The notes under the pieces are model-generated. The model ran no database searches, had not been told where the DNA came from, and saw only the letters and a list, made by a program, of their open reading frames with translations. The position numbers and the translations under genes were made by a program. Source: Thermoanaerobaculia bacterium (GTDB taxonomy: Bacteria; Acidobacteriota; Thermoanaerobaculia; UBA5066). Taken from it: a stretch of 13,950 nt of DNA. Shown here in pieces: positions 13,138 through 13,950 of the stretch (its first letter is position 1; each line of letters starts with the position of its first letter). The stretch is from assembly GCA_023717585.1 (NCBI GenBank), contig JAMQPJ010000315.1, forward strand, positions 1 to 13,950, in the 5' to 3' direction.

Positions 13138-13377
13138 GTGTCCGTGGTTGGAATCGCCACGGGCGCGGCCTATGTTCCGCAGGCCGCGCGCCTCTGGCGG
13201 CGGAAGAGCTCCGAGGACGTTTCCGTGCTCACGTACGCGATGTTTCTGGGCGGGCAGGTCATCTACCTCCTCTACGGAATCCGCTTCCACCAGACTCCGA
13301 TCGTGATCGGCATGGCGGCGAACATCGCGGGCAGCCTCGCCGTCATCCTCTCGGCGCTGCGTTTCCGGGCTCCGTGA
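13138..13377 (+). CDS. SemiSWEET/PQ-loop sugar transporter
   Basis: A three-helix half-transporter of the SemiSWEET family, which dimerises in the membrane to move sugars. The PQ-loop motif lies in GAAYVPQAARLWRRKSSEDV, with the typical basic turn and S-x-E-D-V, followed by helices YAMFLGGQVIYLLYG and PIVIGMAANIAGSLAVILSA; the Asn in the last helix fits the substrate-site Asn of the family. The coordinates use the only canonical start, GTG, giving 79 residues, but that cuts into helix 1: PQ comes about five residues earlier than in typical members and no ribosome site precedes the GTG. The frame continues upstream as PDPGTFDSFLAWAV with no ATG, GTG or TTG back to a stop at 13060. An ATC at 13096 with AGAAGG before it would give about 93 residues. 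The 3' end overlaps the next gene (GTGA). Confidence 0.87.
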   Translation: MSVVGIATGAAYVPQAARLWRRKSSEDVSVLTYAMFLGGQVIYLLYGIRFHQTPIVIGMAANIAGSLAVILSALRFRAP

Positions 13378-13950
13378 TCCCGTCGGGTACGGCGCGCGCG
13401 GCGACGCTCCTCCCGTCCCCGCCCGGGGCAGACGCGTATCTCGCCGTCGACAAGCGGCCCGGAATCGCGGTACACGGCCCGGGCGGCCTCCTCGGCGCGC
13501 TGCGCGACGAGTTCGGCGCCGGGATCGCGCTCGTCCATCGGCTCGACAAGGAGACGTCGGGCGTCCTCCTCCTTGCAAAGACGCCTGACGCGCTCCGCGC
13601 CGCGCACGCGGCCTGGCCGACGAGCGTCGTGAAGACCTACCTCGCCGTCACGCGGGGTGTTCCCGCTCCTCCCGAGGGGCGCGTGGACGCTCTGCTGCTC
13701 GAGCACCGCACGTCGCGGCCAGACCTGCTGAAGCGAGCCGTCAAGGCGGCCTATGGCGCTTCGCGGGCGGGACACCTCCTTTCGGGCCGCCGCGTGCTCG
13801 CGATCCAGCCGCTGCCGCCGCCCGGCCGGACCGCGATTCATCCTGCCGGCCGCCAGGCCGCGACGCGCTATCGAGTGCTCGAGGACAGGGGCGCCACCGC
13901 GCTCGTCGAGCTCGTGCCTGAGACGGGCCGCATGCACCAGCTTCGCATTC
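13374..13950 (+). CDS. RluA-family pseudouridine synthase, 3' end missing
   Basis: A pseudouridine synthase running off the window end; 192 residues are visible and no stop is reached. It would isomerise uridines in rRNA or tRNA. The catalytic motif VHRLDKETSG is present, with Asp58 as nucleophile, preceded by AYLAVDKRPGIAVHG (21-35), followed by KTYLAVTRG and, near the end, AATRYRVL and ETGRMHQLRI, the RluA-type substrate motif. There is no N-terminal S4 domain in the visible part. The segment between DALLLEHR and AATRYRVL is about 50 residues, slightly long for the family, and rich in basic residues. The GTG start overlaps the SemiSWEET stop (GTGA), which supports it despite the lack of a clear Shine-Dalgarno. 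Which RNA and position it modifies cannot be told. Confidence 0.9.
   Translation, partial: MIPSGTARAATLLPSPPGADAYLAVDKRPGIAVHGPGGLLGALRDEFGAGIALVHRLDKETSGVLLLAKTPDALRAAHAAWPTSVVKTYLAVTRGVPAPPEGRVDALLLEHRTSRPDLLKRAVKAAYGASRAGHLLSGRRVLAIQPLPPPGRTAIHPAGRQAATRYRVLEDRGATALVELVPETGRMHQLRI

Overview
The window is 13.95 kb of GC-rich DNA (about 70 % GC over most of it by eye), densely packed with short gaps and start/stop overlaps. It looks like chromosome of a free-living Gram-negative bacterium. Lipoprotein and Sec signals, the exported DUF4920 protein, and above all the C-terminal domain of the secreted protein at 1593-2756 recall Acidobacteriota of the Thermoanaerobaculia type. That assignment is an inference from family knowledge, not something the sequence proves. 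I see no tRNA, rRNA, CRISPR, transposase or phage gene.

Layout. 1-1540 (+): the C-terminal end of a pyruvate:ferredoxin oxidoreductase (nifJ type) followed 10 bp later by a dihydroorotate-dehydrogenase-like flavoprotein, probably one operon of anaerobic or redox metabolism. 1593-2756 (-): a secreted jelly-roll protein of clearly lower GC, convergent with that operon. 2757-3059: a 303-bp divergent intergenic region. 3060-6760 (+): an MscS-type mechanosensitive channel overlapping by four bases (ATGA) a membrane-anchored HAMP-PP2C/RsbU-type phosphatase, a two-gene membrane-stress unit. 6744-8702 (-): a DinB-fold protein (TTG start) and, 9 bp downstream, an Hsp70/DnaK-like protein (GTG start) whose end overlaps the phosphatase gene by 17 bp. 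8844-9422 (-): a small orphan zinc metalloprotease in a lower-GC patch. 9606-12313 (-): a four-gene run, DUF4920 exported protein, lipoprotein serine hydrolase, isoprenylcysteine-methyltransferase-like membrane enzyme and DHFR/RibD-like reductase. 12369-13950 (+), divergent from it: a Bax-inhibitor-1 family membrane protein, a SemiSWEET sugar transporter and an RluA-type pseudouridine synthase cut off by the window end, tightly coupled.

Most genes belong to known families. The items best worth a second look are the compact HExxH metalloprotease at 8844-9422, the channel-phosphatase coupling, the SemiSWEET gene that lacks a good canonical start but has a Shine-Dalgarno-like motif before an ATC codon, the low-GC secreted gene, and several genes with a -10-like hexamer so close to the start codon that leaderless transcription is possible. 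I found no convincing new multi-gene system; the leads are at the level of single genes or gene pairs.
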